NCBI RefSeq assembly: GCF_900106525.1
Contig: NZ_FNOG01000008.1
Coordinates: forward strand, 1 to 64,000
Source: Lysobacter enzymogenes
GTDB taxonomy: Bacteria > Pseudomonadota > Gammaproteobacteria > Xanthomonadales > Xanthomonadaceae
Reading direction: 5' to 3'
Length of the DNA: 64,000 nt
Position 1 is the first letter of the stretch. The number at the start of each line of letters is the position of its first letter. The notes under the pieces are model-generated. The model was not told where the DNA came from, ran no database searches, and saw nothing but the letters and a program-made list of their open reading frames with translations. Shown here piece by piece: positions 8,481-18,568 of this stretch. The position numbers and the translations under genes are program-made.

Positions 8481-9133
8481 CCGACCACCGCACCCGCTTC
8501 CTGCAACTGGCCCTCAAGGCCGACGCCCTGCGCTTCGGCGAATTCACCCTCAAGTCCGGGCGGGTCAGTCCGTACTTCTTCAATGCCGGGCGCTTCGATT
8601 CCGGCGCGGCGCTGGCCGAGCTGGCGCAGTGCTACGCCGATGCGGTGCAGTCGCACGGCCTGGACTTCGACCTGCTGTTCGGCCCGGCCTACAAAGGCAT
8701 CCCGCTGGCCACCGCGCTGGGCTGCGAATACGCCCGCCGCGGCCGCGACCTGCCGCTGGCGTTCAACCGCAAGGAAGCCAAGAGCCACGGCGAAGGCGGG
8801 ATGCTGATCGGCGCGCCGCTGGCCGGGCGGCGGGTGCTGATCGTCGACGACGTGATCACCGCCGGCACCGCGATCCGCGAAGCGCTCGGCCTGATCGCCG
8901 ACGCCGGCGGCACGGTCGCCGGCATCGTCATCGCCCTGGACCGGCAGGAAGCCGTGGACCCTGCACAATCCCGACGCTCGGCGGCAGAAACTGTCGCAAT
9001 CGAACACGGCCTGCCGGTCGTGGCGATCGCCGGCCTCGACGATCTGCTCGCCTTCACCGGCGCCAGCGCCGAGTTCGCGGCCCAGCGCGAGCGCCTGCTG
9101 GCCTACCGCGCCGCTTACGGCCGCCAGGCCTGA
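8477..9133 (+). CDS. pyrE: Orotate phosphoribosyltransferase
   Basis: Joins orotate to PRPP to make orotidine 5'-phosphate in pyrimidine synthesis. The 218-residue length is typical of the proteobacterial enzyme. The PRPP-binding loop RVLIVDDVITAGTA is at about 118-131, and the N-terminal FTLKSGRVSPYFFNAG motif matches PyrE. The catalytic-loop lysine lies in FNRKEAKSHGEGG. Its start overlaps the stop of the upstream acetyltransferase gene by four bases. Confidence 0.97.
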   Translation: MTDHRTRFLQLALKADALRFGEFTLKSGRVSPYFFNAGRFDSGAALAELAQCYADAVQSHGLDFDLLFGPAYKGIPLATALGCEYARRGRDLPLAFNRKEAKSHGEGGMLIGAPLAGRRVLIVDDVITAGTAIREALGLIADAGGTVAGIVIALDRQEAVDPAQSRRSAAETVAIEHGLPVVAIAGLDDLLAFTGASAEFAAQRERLLAYRAAYGRQA

Positions 9134-9271
9134 GCCGCACGCGCTCCGGCCCGGGTGCGGGCCGGATGCGCGGGCCAAAACTGAGAACTTGGTCACAGGT
9201 AATTTTTCAGCCGTGGCCCGACTCTTGCGTCACGCCTTGCCGACAGACAGCCCCGAAGGCGGGAACGCGAC

Positions 9272-9919
9272 ATGAAAGCCATCCACACCCTGATCGCCGG
9301 CGCCGTCGTGCTGGCGCTGGCCGCGCCGCTCGCCTCCGCCCAGGACGCGTCGAAGAAGAAGCTGTATTGCTGGGACGAAGGCGGCCGCAAGGTCTGCGGC
9401 GACGCGCTGCCGGCGCACGCGGTCGACAGCGCCCGCACCGAGATCAGCGCCAAGAGCGGCCTAGCCACCGCCCAGGTCGACCGCGCGCTGAGCGCGGAGG
9501 AACGCGCCGCCGCCGAGCAGGCCGCGCGCGCGGCGCGCAGCGCGGCGACGGCGGCCGAGGCGCAAAAGCGCCGCGACCGCGCCATGGCCGAGTCCTACGC
9601 CACCGAGGAAGACCTGCGCAAATCCTTCCAGGAGCGGATCGTGCTGCTGGACGAGACGGTCAAAGCCTCGCAGCTGGGCATCGAAGGCCGCCGCCAGACC
9701 GTGCTGAGCCTGCTGCGCAAGGCCGGCGAGGCCGAGCTCAACGGCAAGCCGGTCGGTTCGGGCCTGGCCGAGAACATCCGCGGCCAGCACGACGAACTGC
9801 TGCACCAGCAGGACGTGCTCAAGCAGCAGGTGCTCGAGCGCAGCCTCGCCGACCAGGACCTGGCCACCGCGCTGGAACGCTACAACGCGCTCAAGGCCAA
9901 GAACGCCGCCGGCGGCTGA
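9272..9919 (+). CDS. Secreted coiled-coil protein with DUF4124-like N-terminus
   Basis: 215 residues. A signal peptide (MKAIHTLIAGAVVLALAAPLASAQ) is followed by a short KLYCWDEGGRKVCGD segment with two cysteines that resembles the DUF4124 domain, a common periplasmic domain of unknown function in this group. The rest (about 65-215) is charged, alanine-rich and predicted coiled coil. It is a single gene preceded by a 138-base gap and followed by a strong terminator. Function unknown. Confidence 0.8.
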   Translation: MKAIHTLIAGAVVLALAAPLASAQDASKKKLYCWDEGGRKVCGDALPAHAVDSARTEISAKSGLATAQVDRALSAEERAAAEQAARAARSAATAAEAQKRRDRAMAESYATEEDLRKSFQERIVLLDETVKASQLGIEGRRQTVLSLLRKAGEAELNGKPVGSGLAENIRGQHDELLHQQDVLKQQVLERSLADQDLATALERYNALKAKNAAGG

Positions 9920-9967
9920 GCGCGGCGCCAGAGCCGGGACCGGCGCCGAAGCCGAGGCCCGCAAACG

Positions 9968-9998
9968 AAAAAACGCCGCGGCTGCCCGCGGCGTTTTT
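9968..9998. terminator. Bidirectional terminator
   Basis: A-run, then stem CGCCGCGG-CTGC-CCGCGGCG, then TTTTT. It sits between the convergent secreted-protein gene and algC and can serve both strands. Confidence 0.85.
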
Positions 9999-10042
9999 CG
10001 TTGTCGCCTCACGCAGCGCCGGCCGCAGCCGGCGCGCGCCGG

Positions 10043-12373
10043 TCAGAACGGCAGCGCCAGATCCGGCTTGATCGCGTGCAACTGGGCGCGGAACAGCCCC
10101 TGGATGCGCTCCATCGCCGCCTGGGTGTCGGCGTCGAAACGCATCACCAGGATCGGCGTGGTGTTGGACGCGCGCACCAGGCCCCAGCCGTCGGGGAAGT
10201 CCACGCGCAGGCCGTCGATGGTCGACAGGCGCGCGCCCTCGAACGAGGCCTCGTTGCGGAAGCGCTCGACGAAGCTGTGCGGGTCGCCCTCGGGCGCGTC
10301 GACCTTGATCTCCGGGGTGGCCACGCCGTTGGGCAGCTCGTTGAGGGTGCGGGTCGGCGGGTCGGCCTGCGCAGCCAGGATCTCGAGCAGACGCGCGGCC
10401 GAGTAGATGCCGTCGTCGAAGCCGTACCAGCGCTCCTTGAAGAAGAAGTGGCCGCTCATCTCGCCGGCCAGCTCGGCGTCGGTCTCGCGCATCTTGGCCT
10501 TGATCAGCGAGTGGCCGGTCTTCCACATCAGCGGGCTGCCGCCGTGGCGCAGGATGTGGCCCGGCAGGCGGCCGGTGCACTTGACGTCGTAGATGATCAT
10601 CGCGCCCGGGTTGCGCTCGAGCACGTCGGCGGCGAACAGCATCAGCAGGCGGTCGGGGAAGATGTTCTGGCCGTCGCGGGTGACCACGCCGAGGCGGTCG
10701 CCGTCGCCGTCGAAGGCGATGCCCAGGTCCGCGTCCAGGCGCTGCACCATCTTGATCAGGTCGACCAGGTTGTGCGGCTCGCTCGGATCCGGGTGGTGGT
10801 TGGGGAATTCGCCGTCGATCTCGCAGTACAGCGGGGTGACCTCGGCGCCGATCGCGGCCAGCACGCGCGGGCCGATGTCGCCGGCCACGCCGTTGCCGGC
10901 GTCGACCACGACCTTGAGCGGGCGGTCGATCTGGATGTCGGAGGCGATGCGCTGGACGTAGTCTTCGGAGATGTCGCGCTCGGCCAGCGTGCCCGGCTCG
11001 GCCGCGGTGTGCAGGCGGCCGCCGACGATGCGGCGGTAGAGATCGGTGATGGCGTCGCCCGACAGGGTTTCGCCGCCGACCACGATCTTGAAGCCGTTGT
11101 AGTCCGGCGGGTTGTGGCTGCCGGTCAGCGACACGCAGGAACCGGCGCGCAGGTGGTAGGCGCCGAAGTAGGTGACCGGGGTCGGCGCCAGGCCGATGTC
11201 GACGACGTTGCGGCCGGCCTTGCGCAGGCCGGCGATCAGGCCGGCCATCAGGCTCGGACCGGACAGGCGGCCGTCGCGGCCGACCACGATTTCGGTCAGG
11301 CCCTGGTCGTGCATGACCGAACCGATGGCATGGCCGATCAGCTCGGCGATGCCCGGATCCAGGCTCTGGCCGACCACGCCGCGGATGTCGTAGGCGCGGA
11401 AGATGCCGTTGTCCACGGCCAGCGGCCGCGGCGCGGCTTCAAGGGTGTTATCGCTCACGTTTATTGCATTCGCATCGGCAATAGGAGCGCTCATGGTCTC
11501 AGCCAGCGTCTGAACCGGACCTTCCTCCTCGACCGGGCCGCTGCTGCGGCCCAGCCGCTGGCGCAGCCGCGCCAGCACGAAGGCCAGCAGCGTCAGCACC
11601 ACCGCGGCGATGAAGCACGGCAGCGCGCCCATGCCGAGCGGGCCGCCGGCGATGTCGGGCACCGCCGCGGCCACGCGCAGGTCGCTGCCGGGGATCGCCG
11701 CGGCCATCGCCTCGGCGCCGTTGTTGAGCGCGGCGTCGCCGCGTTCGATCGCGCTGAAGCCGCCCTGGCGCAGCGCCAGATAGCTGCTGTCGCCGATGTC
11801 GGCCTGTTCCACGCCCTGGCTGACCCGCTGCAGCGGCAGCTGCACGTAGGCCACGCCGACCAGTTGCTCGCCGGCGCGCGCGGGCGCGGCCAGCGCCAGC
11901 ACCGGCTTGCCGCCGTCGCGCACGATCGCCGCCATCGGCTTGTCGGCGACGATCGCCGCTTCCATCGCGCCGAGCCGGCCGTAGCCGCTCTTGGGCAGGG
12001 CCGCGTATTCGGCGGCCAGATCGGCCGGCAGCACCTCGCCGTGGCTGGCGCCGGGCCAGTCCTTGCCGAGTTCGGCGCTGGCGGCCTTGAAATCGCCGGC
12101 CTGCAGCGCGGCCTGCATCGGCGCGGCCGCCAGGCGGTCGCGCAGGCGCTTGTGCTCGACGCCGAGCGCGTTGTGGGCGTTGCTCACCGCCGCATCGCGC
12201 ACCTGGATCAGGTCGGCGCGGCGCGAGGAGTCCAGGTGCTGCTGCACCCCGGCCCAGGCCATCCACAGCGCCAGCACGCCGCACAGCGCCGCGACCGGCA
12301 ACAGCACGGGCCTGAGTTGCGCCGCGGAGATCTGCGGCTTTTCCAGCTTCACATCGACCATAACCGGCAACAT
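10043..12373 (-). CDS. algC: Phosphomannomutase/phosphoglucomutase with membrane N-terminal extension
   Basis: Interconverts mannose or glucose 1- and 6-phosphates for exopolysaccharide and LPS sugars (AlgC/XanA). The C-terminal 460 residues form the alpha-D-phosphohexomutase: active serine in SLTGSHNPPDYNG (about 415), metal loop FDGDGDRLG, sugar-binding GEMSGH, and C-terminal phosphate loop RASNTTP. The first 310 residues are extra: a membrane segment at about 23-44, a probably periplasmic region, a second membrane segment near 250-270, then a linker. This long form is known in pseudomonads and xanthomonads. The start may be ATG 12373 or ATG 12361; GAGGGG lies directly before the first. The gene is 212 bases downstream of dut on the same strand. 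Confidence 0.92.
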   Translation of the reverse strand: MLPVMVDVKLEKPQISAAQLRPVLLPVAALCGVLALWMAWAGVQQHLDSSRRADLIQVRDAAVSNAHNALGVEHKRLRDRLAAAPMQAALQAGDFKAASAELGKDWPGASHGEVLPADLAAEYAALPKSGYGRLGAMEAAIVADKPMAAIVRDGGKPVLALAAPARAGEQLVGVAYVQLPLQRVSQGVEQADIGDSSYLALRQGGFSAIERGDAALNNGAEAMAAAIPGSDLRVAAAVPDIAGGPLGMGALPCFIAAVVLTLLAFVLARLRQRLGRSSGPVEEEGPVQTLAETMSAPIADANAINVSDNTLEAAPRPLAVDNGIFRAYDIRGVVGQSLDPGIAELIGHAIGSVMHDQGLTEIVVGRDGRLSGPSLMAGLIAGLRKAGRNVVDIGLAPTPVTYFGAYHLRAGSCVSLTGSHNPPDYNGFKIVVGGETLSGDAITDLYRRIVGGRLHTAAEPGTLAERDISEDYVQRIASDIQIDRPLKVVVDAGNGVAGDIGPRVLAAIGAEVTPLYCEIDGEFPNHHPDPSEPHNLVDLIKMVQRLDADLGIAFDGDGDRLGVVTRDGQNIFPDRLLMLFAADVLERNPGAMIIYDVKCTGRLPGHILRHGGSPLMWKTGHSLIKAKMRETDAELAGEMSGHFFFKERWYGFDDGIYSAARLLEILAAQADPPTRTLNELPNGVATPEIKVDAPEGDPHSFVERFRNEASFEGARLSTIDGLRVDFPDGWGLVRASNTTPILVMRFDADTQAAMERIQGLFRAQLHAIKPDLALPF

Positions 12374-12585
12374 CCCCTCAAAGTGTTCTGTCCCGCGCGC
12401 CGGGCGCGGGCCCCCGCAGTCTGCCCGCTTCGCCCGGCCGCGTCCGTCGACTGCGCCTCGCCGCGCCGGATGCGCGGCGCAACCGCGATCGCGGTCCGCC
12501 GCATCCGCCCGCGAACCTGCGCGCCCCGCAAACTACAAGCACGATACGTGCCAGCGCGCCCTCCCCCGGGGACGCGCGGCCGCGC

Positions 12586-13044
12586 TCAGCGTACGCCGGT
12601 GTGGCCGAAGCCGCCCTCGCCGCGTTCGCTGGCCTGGAACTGTTCGACCACTTGCAGGCTGGCGCGCACGATCGGCAACACCACCAACTGCGCGACCCGG
12701 TCGCCCGGCTGGATCGTATAAGCCTCGCGGCCGCGGTTCCACACGCTGATCAGCAGCGGGCCCTGGTAATCGGCGTCGATCAGGCCGGTGCCATTGCCGA
12801 GCACGATGCCGTGCTTGTGGCCCAGGCCGGAGCGCGGCAGCACCACCGCGCACATCGCCGGATCGCCGACGTGCACCGCCAGGCCCGAGGGCAGCAGCGC
12901 GGCGTCGCCGGGCTGCAGCACCAGCTCCTGCTCCAGCGCCGCGCGCAGGTCCAGGCCGGCGCTGGCCGGGGTGGCGTAGGCCGGCAGCGGCCATTCGTTG
13001 CCGAAACGCGGGTCGAGGATCTTCAGTTCCAGGGTGTGGTGCAT
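12586..13044 (-). CDS. dut: dUTP diphosphatase
   Basis: Hydrolyses dUTP to dUMP, keeping uracil out of DNA and feeding dTMP synthesis. With the ATG at 13044 the protein is 152 residues, the usual bacterial length. The trimeric dUTPase motifs appear in order: [37 protein letters not shown] and the flexible tail motif [17 protein letters not shown] lies at correct spacing before 13044; a TTG four codons upstream is less likely. It is between coaB and algC on the minus strand; coaBC-dut adjacency is common in gammaproteobacteria. Confidence 0.96.
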   Translation of the reverse strand: MHHTLELKILDPRFGNEWPLPAYATPASAGLDLRAALEQELVLQPGDAALLPSGLAVHVGDPAMCAVVLPRSGLGHKHGIVLGNGTGLIDADYQGPLLISVWNRGREAYTIQPGDRVAQLVVLPIVRASLQVVEQFQASERGEGGFGHTGVR

Positions 13045-13108
13045 GCGCTCTTCCAAAACGAAAGGCCGGCAGCGCCAGGCGCCGCCGGCCGGGACGGCGC
13101 GCCGCGGC

Positions 13109-13768
13109 TCAGGCCGGCCAGCGCGCCAGGATCAGATCCAGCAATTGGTCGGCCAACGCGGTCTTCGGCGCCGGCCCGAGCGCGCGCTCGCCATCGAGCC
13201 AGTACACGGTCAGCGCGTTGTCGTCGCTCTCGAAGCCGCTGCCGGACACGCCGACGCGGTTGGCCGCGATCATGTCGACCTTCTTCTTCTCGAGCTTGCC
13301 GCGCGCGTAGAACTCCACGTCGTGGGTCTCGGCGGCGAAGCCGACCACCACGGTCGGGCGGCGTGCGTGCACGGCGACCTCGGCCAGGATGTCGGGCGTG
13401 CGCACCAGCGCCAGGGTCAGTTGCTCGTCTTTCTTCTTGATCTTGCCCGGGGCGACTTCGGCCGGGGCGTAGTCGGCGACCGCGGCGGCGCCGATATAGA
13501 CGTCGGCCGGCAGCTGGGCGATCACCGCCTCGCGCATCTGCCGGGCCGAGCGCACATCCACGCGCTGCTGCAGGCCGGGCGGGGTCGGCAGCGACACCGG
13601 GCCGGCCACCAGCACCACCTGGGCGCCGCGGCGCGCGGCGGCTTCGGCGATGGCGAAGCCCATCTTGCCGCTGCTGCGGTTGCCGATGAAGCGGACCGGG
13701 TCGATGTCTTCGAAGGTCGGGCCGGCGCTGACCACGATGCGGCGGCCGGACAGGTCGGCGGCGCTCAT
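13109..13768 (-). CDS. coaB: Phosphopantothenate-cysteine ligase domain as a separate protein
   Basis: Second step of the CoaBC reaction: joins cysteine to 4'-phosphopantothenate. 219 residues. Features: [20 protein letters not shown] with the GPT and NRSSGKMG nucleotide motifs, [14 protein letters not shown] (the catalytic lysine region) and ANRVGVSG. In most bacteria this domain is fused to CoaC. Here it begins with its own ATG at 13768, which overlaps the CoaC stop in ATGA. The sequence across the junction is otherwise what a fused protein would have, so either the gene is truly split with translational coupling, or one base is missing from the sequence. Confidence 0.88.
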   Translation of the reverse strand: MSAADLSGRRIVVSAGPTFEDIDPVRFIGNRSSGKMGFAIAEAAARRGAQVVLVAGPVSLPTPPGLQQRVDVRSARQMREAVIAQLPADVYIGAAAVADYAPAEVAPGKIKKKDEQLTLALVRTPDILAEVAVHARRPTVVVGFAAETHDVEFYARGKLEKKKVDMIAANRVGVSGSGFESDDNALTVYWLDGERALGPAPKTALADQLLDLILARWPA

Positions 13769-14331
13769 GCGCGGGGCTCCTGGGCCAGGGCGGCCACGAT
13801 CTCGTGCGGCTCCAACAGCCGGCCGGGGCCGGATTCGGGCTCGGCCATGCGGCCCTCGCCGGGGCCGAGGAAGCCCACGCCCCGGCCGCGCAGGGTGGCG
13901 ACGTTGGCCTGGGTCGCCGGATGGCCCCACATACGGTGGTTCATCGCCGGGGCGATCGTCACCGGCGCCTCGGAGGCCAGGCACAGGGTGCTGATGAGGT
14001 CGTCGGCGAAGCCGTGGGCGAGCTTGGCGATCATGTCGGCGGTGGCCGGCGCGATCAGGATCCGCTGCGCCCAGCGCGCCAGTTCGATGTGGCCCATCGC
14101 CAGCTCGGCGGCCTCGTCCCACAGCGACGTCCGCACCGGCTGGCCGGACAGCGCCTGGAAGGTCGCCGGGCCGACGAAGCGGGTGGCGTTTTCGGTCATC
14201 GCCACGCGCACCTGGGCGCCGGCGTCCTGCAGTCGGCGCACCAGGTCGGCGGCCTTGTAAGCGGCGATGCCGCCGCAGACGCACAGCAAGATGCGTTGGG
14301 CGTGCAGCGGCAAAGAGGGGTCTTGCGCCAT
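13765..14331 (-). CDS. coaC: Phosphopantothenoylcysteine decarboxylase domain as a separate protein
   Basis: FMN enzyme that decarboxylates 4'-phosphopantothenoylcysteine in coenzyme A synthesis. 188 residues from ATG 14331 (an ATG at 14367 is also in frame). Visible family features: [25 protein letters not shown] with the active-site histidine, [15 protein letters not shown], and PAMNHRMW. It ends [17 protein letters not shown], exactly where a fused protein would go on into CoaB. The TGA overlaps the coaB ATG by 4 bases. The gene is divergent from radC. Confidence 0.88.
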   Translation of the reverse strand: MAQDPSLPLHAQRILLCVCGGIAAYKAADLVRRLQDAGAQVRVAMTENATRFVGPATFQALSGQPVRTSLWDEAAELAMGHIELARWAQRILIAPATADMIAKLAHGFADDLISTLCLASEAPVTIAPAMNHRMWGHPATQANVATLRGRGVGFLGPGEGRMAEPESGPGRLLEPHEIVAALAQEPRA

Positions 14332-14495
14332 GTTCGGCGGGGCTCGCTGGGGGTCTTCGTCATGCATGCGGGGCAGCTCGGTCCGGCCGCCGCGGCGGCC
14401 CGGCGATTTCCTACCTCCGCCCGGGCCGATAGCTTACCCGATGGGCCGCAACGCCCCGATCACGCGCGGCGCGCGCCGGCGCGCAAGCTGCGGGC

Positions 14496-15170
14496 ATGCG
14501 AATCCAAGAATGGCCCAGCGCGGAGCGGCCGCGCGAAAAACTCCTCGCCGGCGGCGCCGGCGCCCTATCCGACGCCGAACTGCTGGCGCTGATCCTCGGC
14601 TCCGGCGTGCGCGGGCACGACGCGGTCGGCACCGCGCGCCGCCTGCTGGCCGAACACGGCCCGCTGGCGAGCTTGCTGGAACAACCGCCGGCACGGTTGT
14701 TGCGCATGCGCGGCATCGGCACGGCGCGCGCCTGCGCGCTCAAGGCCGCGCTGGAGCTGGCCGCGCGCAGCCAGATGGCCGACCTGGAGCGCGGCGGCGC
14801 GGTCACCGATCCGCCCTCGGCCGGGCGCTACCTGGCCCAGCGCCTGCGCGGCCGTCCGCACGAGGTGTTCGCGGCGATGTTCCTCAACAGCCGGCATGCG
14901 GTGATCGGCTTCGAGGAACTGTTCCAGGGCACCGTCGACGGCGCCGAGGTGCATCCGCGCGTGCTGGTCCGGCGGGCGATGCACCACAACGCGGCGGCGG
15001 TGATCGTCGGCCACAACCACCCCAGCGGCCACGCCGAGCCCAGCGCGTCCGATCGCGCCGTCACCCAGCGGCTCAAGCAGGCGCTGGCCCTGATCGACGT
15101 GCGCTTGATCGATCATTTCGTGATCGGCGACGGCAAGCCGGTGTCGATGGCGATACGCGGCTGGGTGTGA
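14496..15170 (+). CDS. radC: RadC-family JAB-domain protein
   Basis: 224 residues. An N-terminal helix-hairpin-helix-like region ([30 protein letters not shown]) is followed by the JAMM metal-binding domain with H173, H175 and D186 (HNHPSG...SASD). The family was named for DNA repair, but its biochemical role is unresolved. It is divergent from coaC, a conserved neighbourhood in gammaproteobacteria. Start MRIQEWP matches family members. Confidence 0.93.
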   Translation: MRIQEWPSAERPREKLLAGGAGALSDAELLALILGSGVRGHDAVGTARRLLAEHGPLASLLEQPPARLLRMRGIGTARACALKAALELAARSQMADLERGGAVTDPPSAGRYLAQRLRGRPHEVFAAMFLNSRHAVIGFEELFQGTVDGAEVHPRVLVRRAMHHNAAAVIVGHNHPSGHAEPSASDRAVTQRLKQALALIDVRLIDHFVIGDGKPVSMAIRGWV

Positions 15171-15327
15171 AGGCGGCGGCGCGGGCCGGAACGCGCTAAC
15201 CGCGCCGGCGGCAAGCGGCGGCCGTTCACTCTTTCGTCACCGCATCGCGCCGGTTCGCCGCCCCAAAGCCGGTGCGGAAGCGAGTAAAATGCGCGGTTCC
15301 GCAACGCCCCGCGAAAGCGCATCTCCC

Positions 15328-17016
15328 GTGAAAACCACCCTCCACGCTCTGGTCGCACAGGCCATCGACGCTCTGCGCGCCGCCGGCACCGTGCCGGCCG
15401 ACCTGTCCACGCCCGACTTCGTGATCGAACGTCCGAAGAACCGCGGCCAGGGCGATTTCTCGACCAACGCCGCGATGCTGCTGGCCAAGCCGGCGCGCGC
15501 CAATCCGCGCGAGCTGGCGCAGAAGCTGGTCGAGGCGCTGCCGGCCAACGCAGACATCGGCAAGGTCGAGATCGCCGGCCCGGGCTTCATCAACTTCCAT
15601 GTCGACGAAGCCGCCTGGCGCCGCCAGATCGGCGAGGTGTTCGCGCAGGGCGCGAACTACGGCCGCAACGACACCGGCGGCGGCCGCCGCGCCGGCGTCG
15701 AGTTCGTCTCGGCCAACCCGACCGGCCCGCTGCACGTCGGCCACGGCCGCGCCGGCGTGATCGGCGACTGCATCGCGCGCGTGCTCGACGCCAACGGCTG
15801 GGACGTGGCGCGCGAGTTCTACTACAACGACGCCGGCGTGCAGATCAACAACCTGGCGCTGTCGGTGCAGGCGCGCGCGCGCGGCCTCAAGCCCGGCGAC
15901 GAAGGCTGGCCGGAGAGCGCCTACAACGGCGACTACATCGCCGACGTGGCGCGCGCCTACCTCGACGGCGCCACAGTCGAATTCGAAAACCACAGCGTCA
16001 CCGGCAAGGGCGACATCGACGACCTCGACGCGATCCGCCAGTTCGCCGTGGCCAGCCTGCGCCGCGAGCAGAACGAGGACCTGGCCGCGTTCGGCGTCGG
16101 CTTCGACGTCTACTTCCTGGAAAGCTCGCTGTACGAAACCGACAAGGTCGAGGAGACCGTGCGCGAGCTGATCGCCCACGGCCACACCTACGAAGAAGGC
16201 GGCGCGCTGTGGCTGCGCTCGACCGACTTCGGCGACGACAAAGACCGGGTGATGCGCAAGTCCGACGGCAGCTACACCTACTTCGTGCCGGACGTGGCCT
16301 ATCACCTGAGCAAGTGGCAGCGAGGCTATCTGCGCGCGATCACCGAACTGGGCTCGGACCATCACGGCTCGCTGGCGCGCGTGCGCGCCGGCCTGCAGGC
16401 GCTCGATGCCGGCATCCCGCAGGGCTGGCCGGAATACGTGCTGCACCAGATGGTCACGGTGATGCGCGGCGGCGAGGAAGTGAAGCTGTCCAAGCGCGCC
16501 GGCAGCTACCTGACCCTGCGCGACCTCATCGACGAAGCCGGCCGCGACGCGGTGCGCTGGTTCCTGATCGCGCGCAAGCCCGATTCGCAGCTGACCTTCG
16601 ACATCGACCTGGCGCGCTCGCAGTCGATGGACAATCCGGTCTACTACGTGCAGGTCTCGCACGCGCGCATGCACGGCCTGATGCGCCAGCTGAGCGAACG
16701 CGGCCTGTCCTACGACCAGGCCGACGGCCTGGCCCAGCCGCTGGACCTGAACGACGTCGCCGCGCACGAGCTGATCGTGACGATCCTGCGCTACCCCGAC
16801 GTGGTCGCCGCCGCCGGCCGCGACCTGGAACCGCATCAGACCGCCGCGTATCTGCTGGAGTTGGCGCAGGCCTTCCAGACGTATTACAACGATCATCAGT
16901 TCCTGGTCGACGACGCCGCCCAGCGCCACGCGCGCCTGGTGCTGGCGATGGCGACCCGCCAAGTCCTGGCGAACGGTATGGAACTGTTGGGGATCCACGC
17001 CCCGGAGGTGATGTAA
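15328..17016 (+). CDS. argS: Arginyl-tRNA synthetase
   Basis: Class I synthetase charging tRNA-Arg; 562 residues from the GTG at 15328. That start gives [18 protein letters not shown], which lines up with the N-terminus of xanthomonad ArgS as I remember it; an ATG 13 codons upstream (15289) is less likely. Motifs: [13 protein letters not shown] (HIGH signature, about 135), KLSKRAG (about 386) and a C-terminal DALR anticodon-binding domain ending APEVM. The next gene begins at the base after the stop, so the two are co-transcribed. Confidence 0.96.
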   Translation: MKTTLHALVAQAIDALRAAGTVPADLSTPDFVIERPKNRGQGDFSTNAAMLLAKPARANPRELAQKLVEALPANADIGKVEIAGPGFINFHVDEAAWRRQIGEVFAQGANYGRNDTGGGRRAGVEFVSANPTGPLHVGHGRAGVIGDCIARVLDANGWDVAREFYYNDAGVQINNLALSVQARARGLKPGDEGWPESAYNGDYIADVARAYLDGATVEFENHSVTGKGDIDDLDAIRQFAVASLRREQNEDLAAFGVGFDVYFLESSLYETDKVEETVRELIAHGHTYEEGGALWLRSTDFGDDKDRVMRKSDGSYTYFVPDVAYHLSKWQRGYLRAITELGSDHHGSLARVRAGLQALDAGIPQGWPEYVLHQMVTVMRGGEEVKLSKRAGSYLTLRDLIDEAGRDAVRWFLIARKPDSQLTFDIDLARSQSMDNPVYYVQVSHARMHGLMRQLSERGLSYDQADGLAQPLDLNDVAAHELIVTILRYPDVVAAAGRDLEPHQTAAYLLELAQAFQTYYNDHQFLVDDAAQRHARLVLAMATRQVLANGMELLGIHAPEVM

Positions 17017-17949
17017 GTGGCAGCACGACGCGGCAAATCGCAGGCCAAGCGCAACCACCAGAGCAACGACGGCCTGCCCGGCTGGGTCTGGGGCGTGCTC
17101 GGGCTGCTGCTCGGGGTCGTGCTGATCCTGGTCGTCCCCAAATACCTCAAGTCCGACGGCAAGGGCGACGGCTTCTTCCGCCCGCAGCCCAATCCCGACG
17201 CGCAGCCCGCCGCGGTCAGCGCCGAGGAGGAATCGGTGGCGCCGGAAGGCAACGCCAAGCCGGCGCGCACCGAGGCCGCCCAGGCCAAGGCCGGCAAGCC
17301 GGACAAGGGCGGCAAGCCCAAGGACGGCCCGGAGTACGACTTCTACACCCTGCTGCCCGGCCGCGAAGTGGAAATGAGCGACGCCGAGCTGGCCGCGACC
17401 GAAGCCGCCGAGGAACAGCGCCGCGCCGCCCAGCAGCGCCGCGCCGGCCAGACCGCCGCAGCCCATCCCAACCCGGACGCGGCCCAGCCGCGCACCGCCG
17501 CGCAGACCCAGGCGCCGGCCACCGCCAACCTGCCCAAGCCGGTCGACACGATCGCGCCGGCGCCGTCCAGGCCGCCGACCCAGGTCGCCACCGCCACGCC
17601 GCCGCCGTCGACGGTGACGCCCAAGCCGCCGACGGTGTCCGCCACCCAGGGCGGCGCCGGCACGCCGGCCGCCACGGCGACGACCGCCAGCGCCGCGGCC
17701 GCCGCGGTCAGCGACAACACCCGCTACCTGCTGCAGGCCGGCGCCTTCCAGGCCTCCGGCCAGGCCGAGGAGATGAAGGCCAAGATCGCCATGCTCGGCC
17801 TCGGCGCGCGGGTGGAATCGGCGCAGATCGGCGACAAGACCGTCTACCGCGTGCGCATGGGGCCCTACGGCACCGCCGGCGACCTCGCCGACGCCAAGCG
17901 CAAGCTCGCCGACGGCGGGCTGCCGGGGATGGCGATCAAGGTCCAGTAA
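17017..17949 (+). CDS. SPOR-domain membrane protein
   Basis: 310 residues starting at a GTG directly after the argS stop. A basic cytoplasmic start is followed by one membrane segment (about 26-46, WVWGVLGLLLGVVLILVV), a long Ala/Pro/Lys-rich periplasmic linker, and a C-terminal SPOR domain (about 235-310, RYLLQAGAFQASGQAEEMKA... RVRMGPYG). SPOR domains bind denuded glycan strands at division sites, and argS-ftsN-like adjacency is widespread, so a FtsN-type role in septation is likely. A strong hairpin follows. Confidence 0.88.
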   Translation: MAARRGKSQAKRNHQSNDGLPGWVWGVLGLLLGVVLILVVPKYLKSDGKGDGFFRPQPNPDAQPAAVSAEEESVAPEGNAKPARTEAAQAKAGKPDKGGKPKDGPEYDFYTLLPGREVEMSDAELAATEAAEEQRRAAQQRRAGQTAAAHPNPDAAQPRTAAQTQAPATANLPKPVDTIAPAPSRPPTQVATATPPPSTVTPKPPTVSATQGGAGTPAATATTASAAAAAVSDNTRYLLQAGAFQASGQAEEMKAKIAMLGLGARVESAQIGDKTVYRVRMGPYGTAGDLADAKRKLADGGLPGMAIKVQ

Positions 17950-17990
17950 GTAAGCCGCGCGGCTGTTTCGCGCCGCTCCGCACGCATCCC

Positions 17991-18023
17991 GCAACGCCCG
18001 GCATCGCCGGGCGTTGCGCGTTT
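17991..18023 (+). terminator. Terminator after the SPOR gene
   Basis: Perfect 12-bp stem GCAACGCCCGGC-ATC-GCCGGGCGTTGC followed by GCGTTTT. Confidence 0.75.
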
Positions 18024-18143
18024 TGCCGGAGCGGTTGCGCGATGAGCGTTGCGGAGCGTGCGTTTCGCGGGGTGCGGCCCGGAGGGAGCCGGTCGTGCCC
18101 GCCTAGCCATGCCCTCGCCTCTCCCCCCGAGCCCCGCGCACCT

Positions 18144-18242
18144 GCGCCTTTGCGCCTTTGCGCCTTTGCGCCTTTGCGCCTTTGCGCCTTTGCGCCTTTG
18201 CGCCTTTGCGGCTTGCGGCTTGCGGCTTGCGGCTTGCGGCTT
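18144..18242. repeat. Simple-sequence satellite: octamer x8 then heptamer x5
   Basis: Eight perfect copies of GCGCCTTT (18144-18207) run straight into five perfect copies of GCGGCTT (18208-18242). All six frames are open through it and yield repeats such as AKAQRRKG, which are artefacts of the 8-base period. Otherwise nothing gene-like is seen between 18024 and 18568. Confidence 0.95.
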
Positions 18243-18568
18243 GCGTGAGAGCTTGGCCGAAGGCACGGCCGCAGTCCGTCGCAGGCGCGCCTTCCCTGCG
18301 AATCCACTACGCCGGCACCGTCGCCGGCGCAGGCCATCGGGCGGTCGAGCGCGCGCACGACCCAACGCCAGCCCGCCTGCCGCACACCCCCGGTTTTCAC
18401 CCGCGCCATCGCGCCTGGACGCAACCCAGAATGCCGATTGCCCGCAACCGTGCGTCGGCGCGCGGACGCCTTCCGGCAGCGCGCCCGGCCGCAGCGCGAC
18501 GGCGGTCACCCTGACCCGCGCATCCCGCGAATAGACTTCGCTGGCTGATGCACGTCGTTGGGGATGGG

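Noticed and set aside
15226..17994. A 922-codon open frame on the minus strand opposite argS and the SPOR gene
   Set aside because: It is a mirror of the codon bias of argS in high-G+C DNA; its translation is rich in His, Gln, Arg and Val with no domain.
17936..18534. Possible genes encoding AKAQRRKG-type repeats
   Set aside because: The peptide repeats come from the 8-base satellite, which keeps every frame open; no start signal or unique sequence supports a gene.
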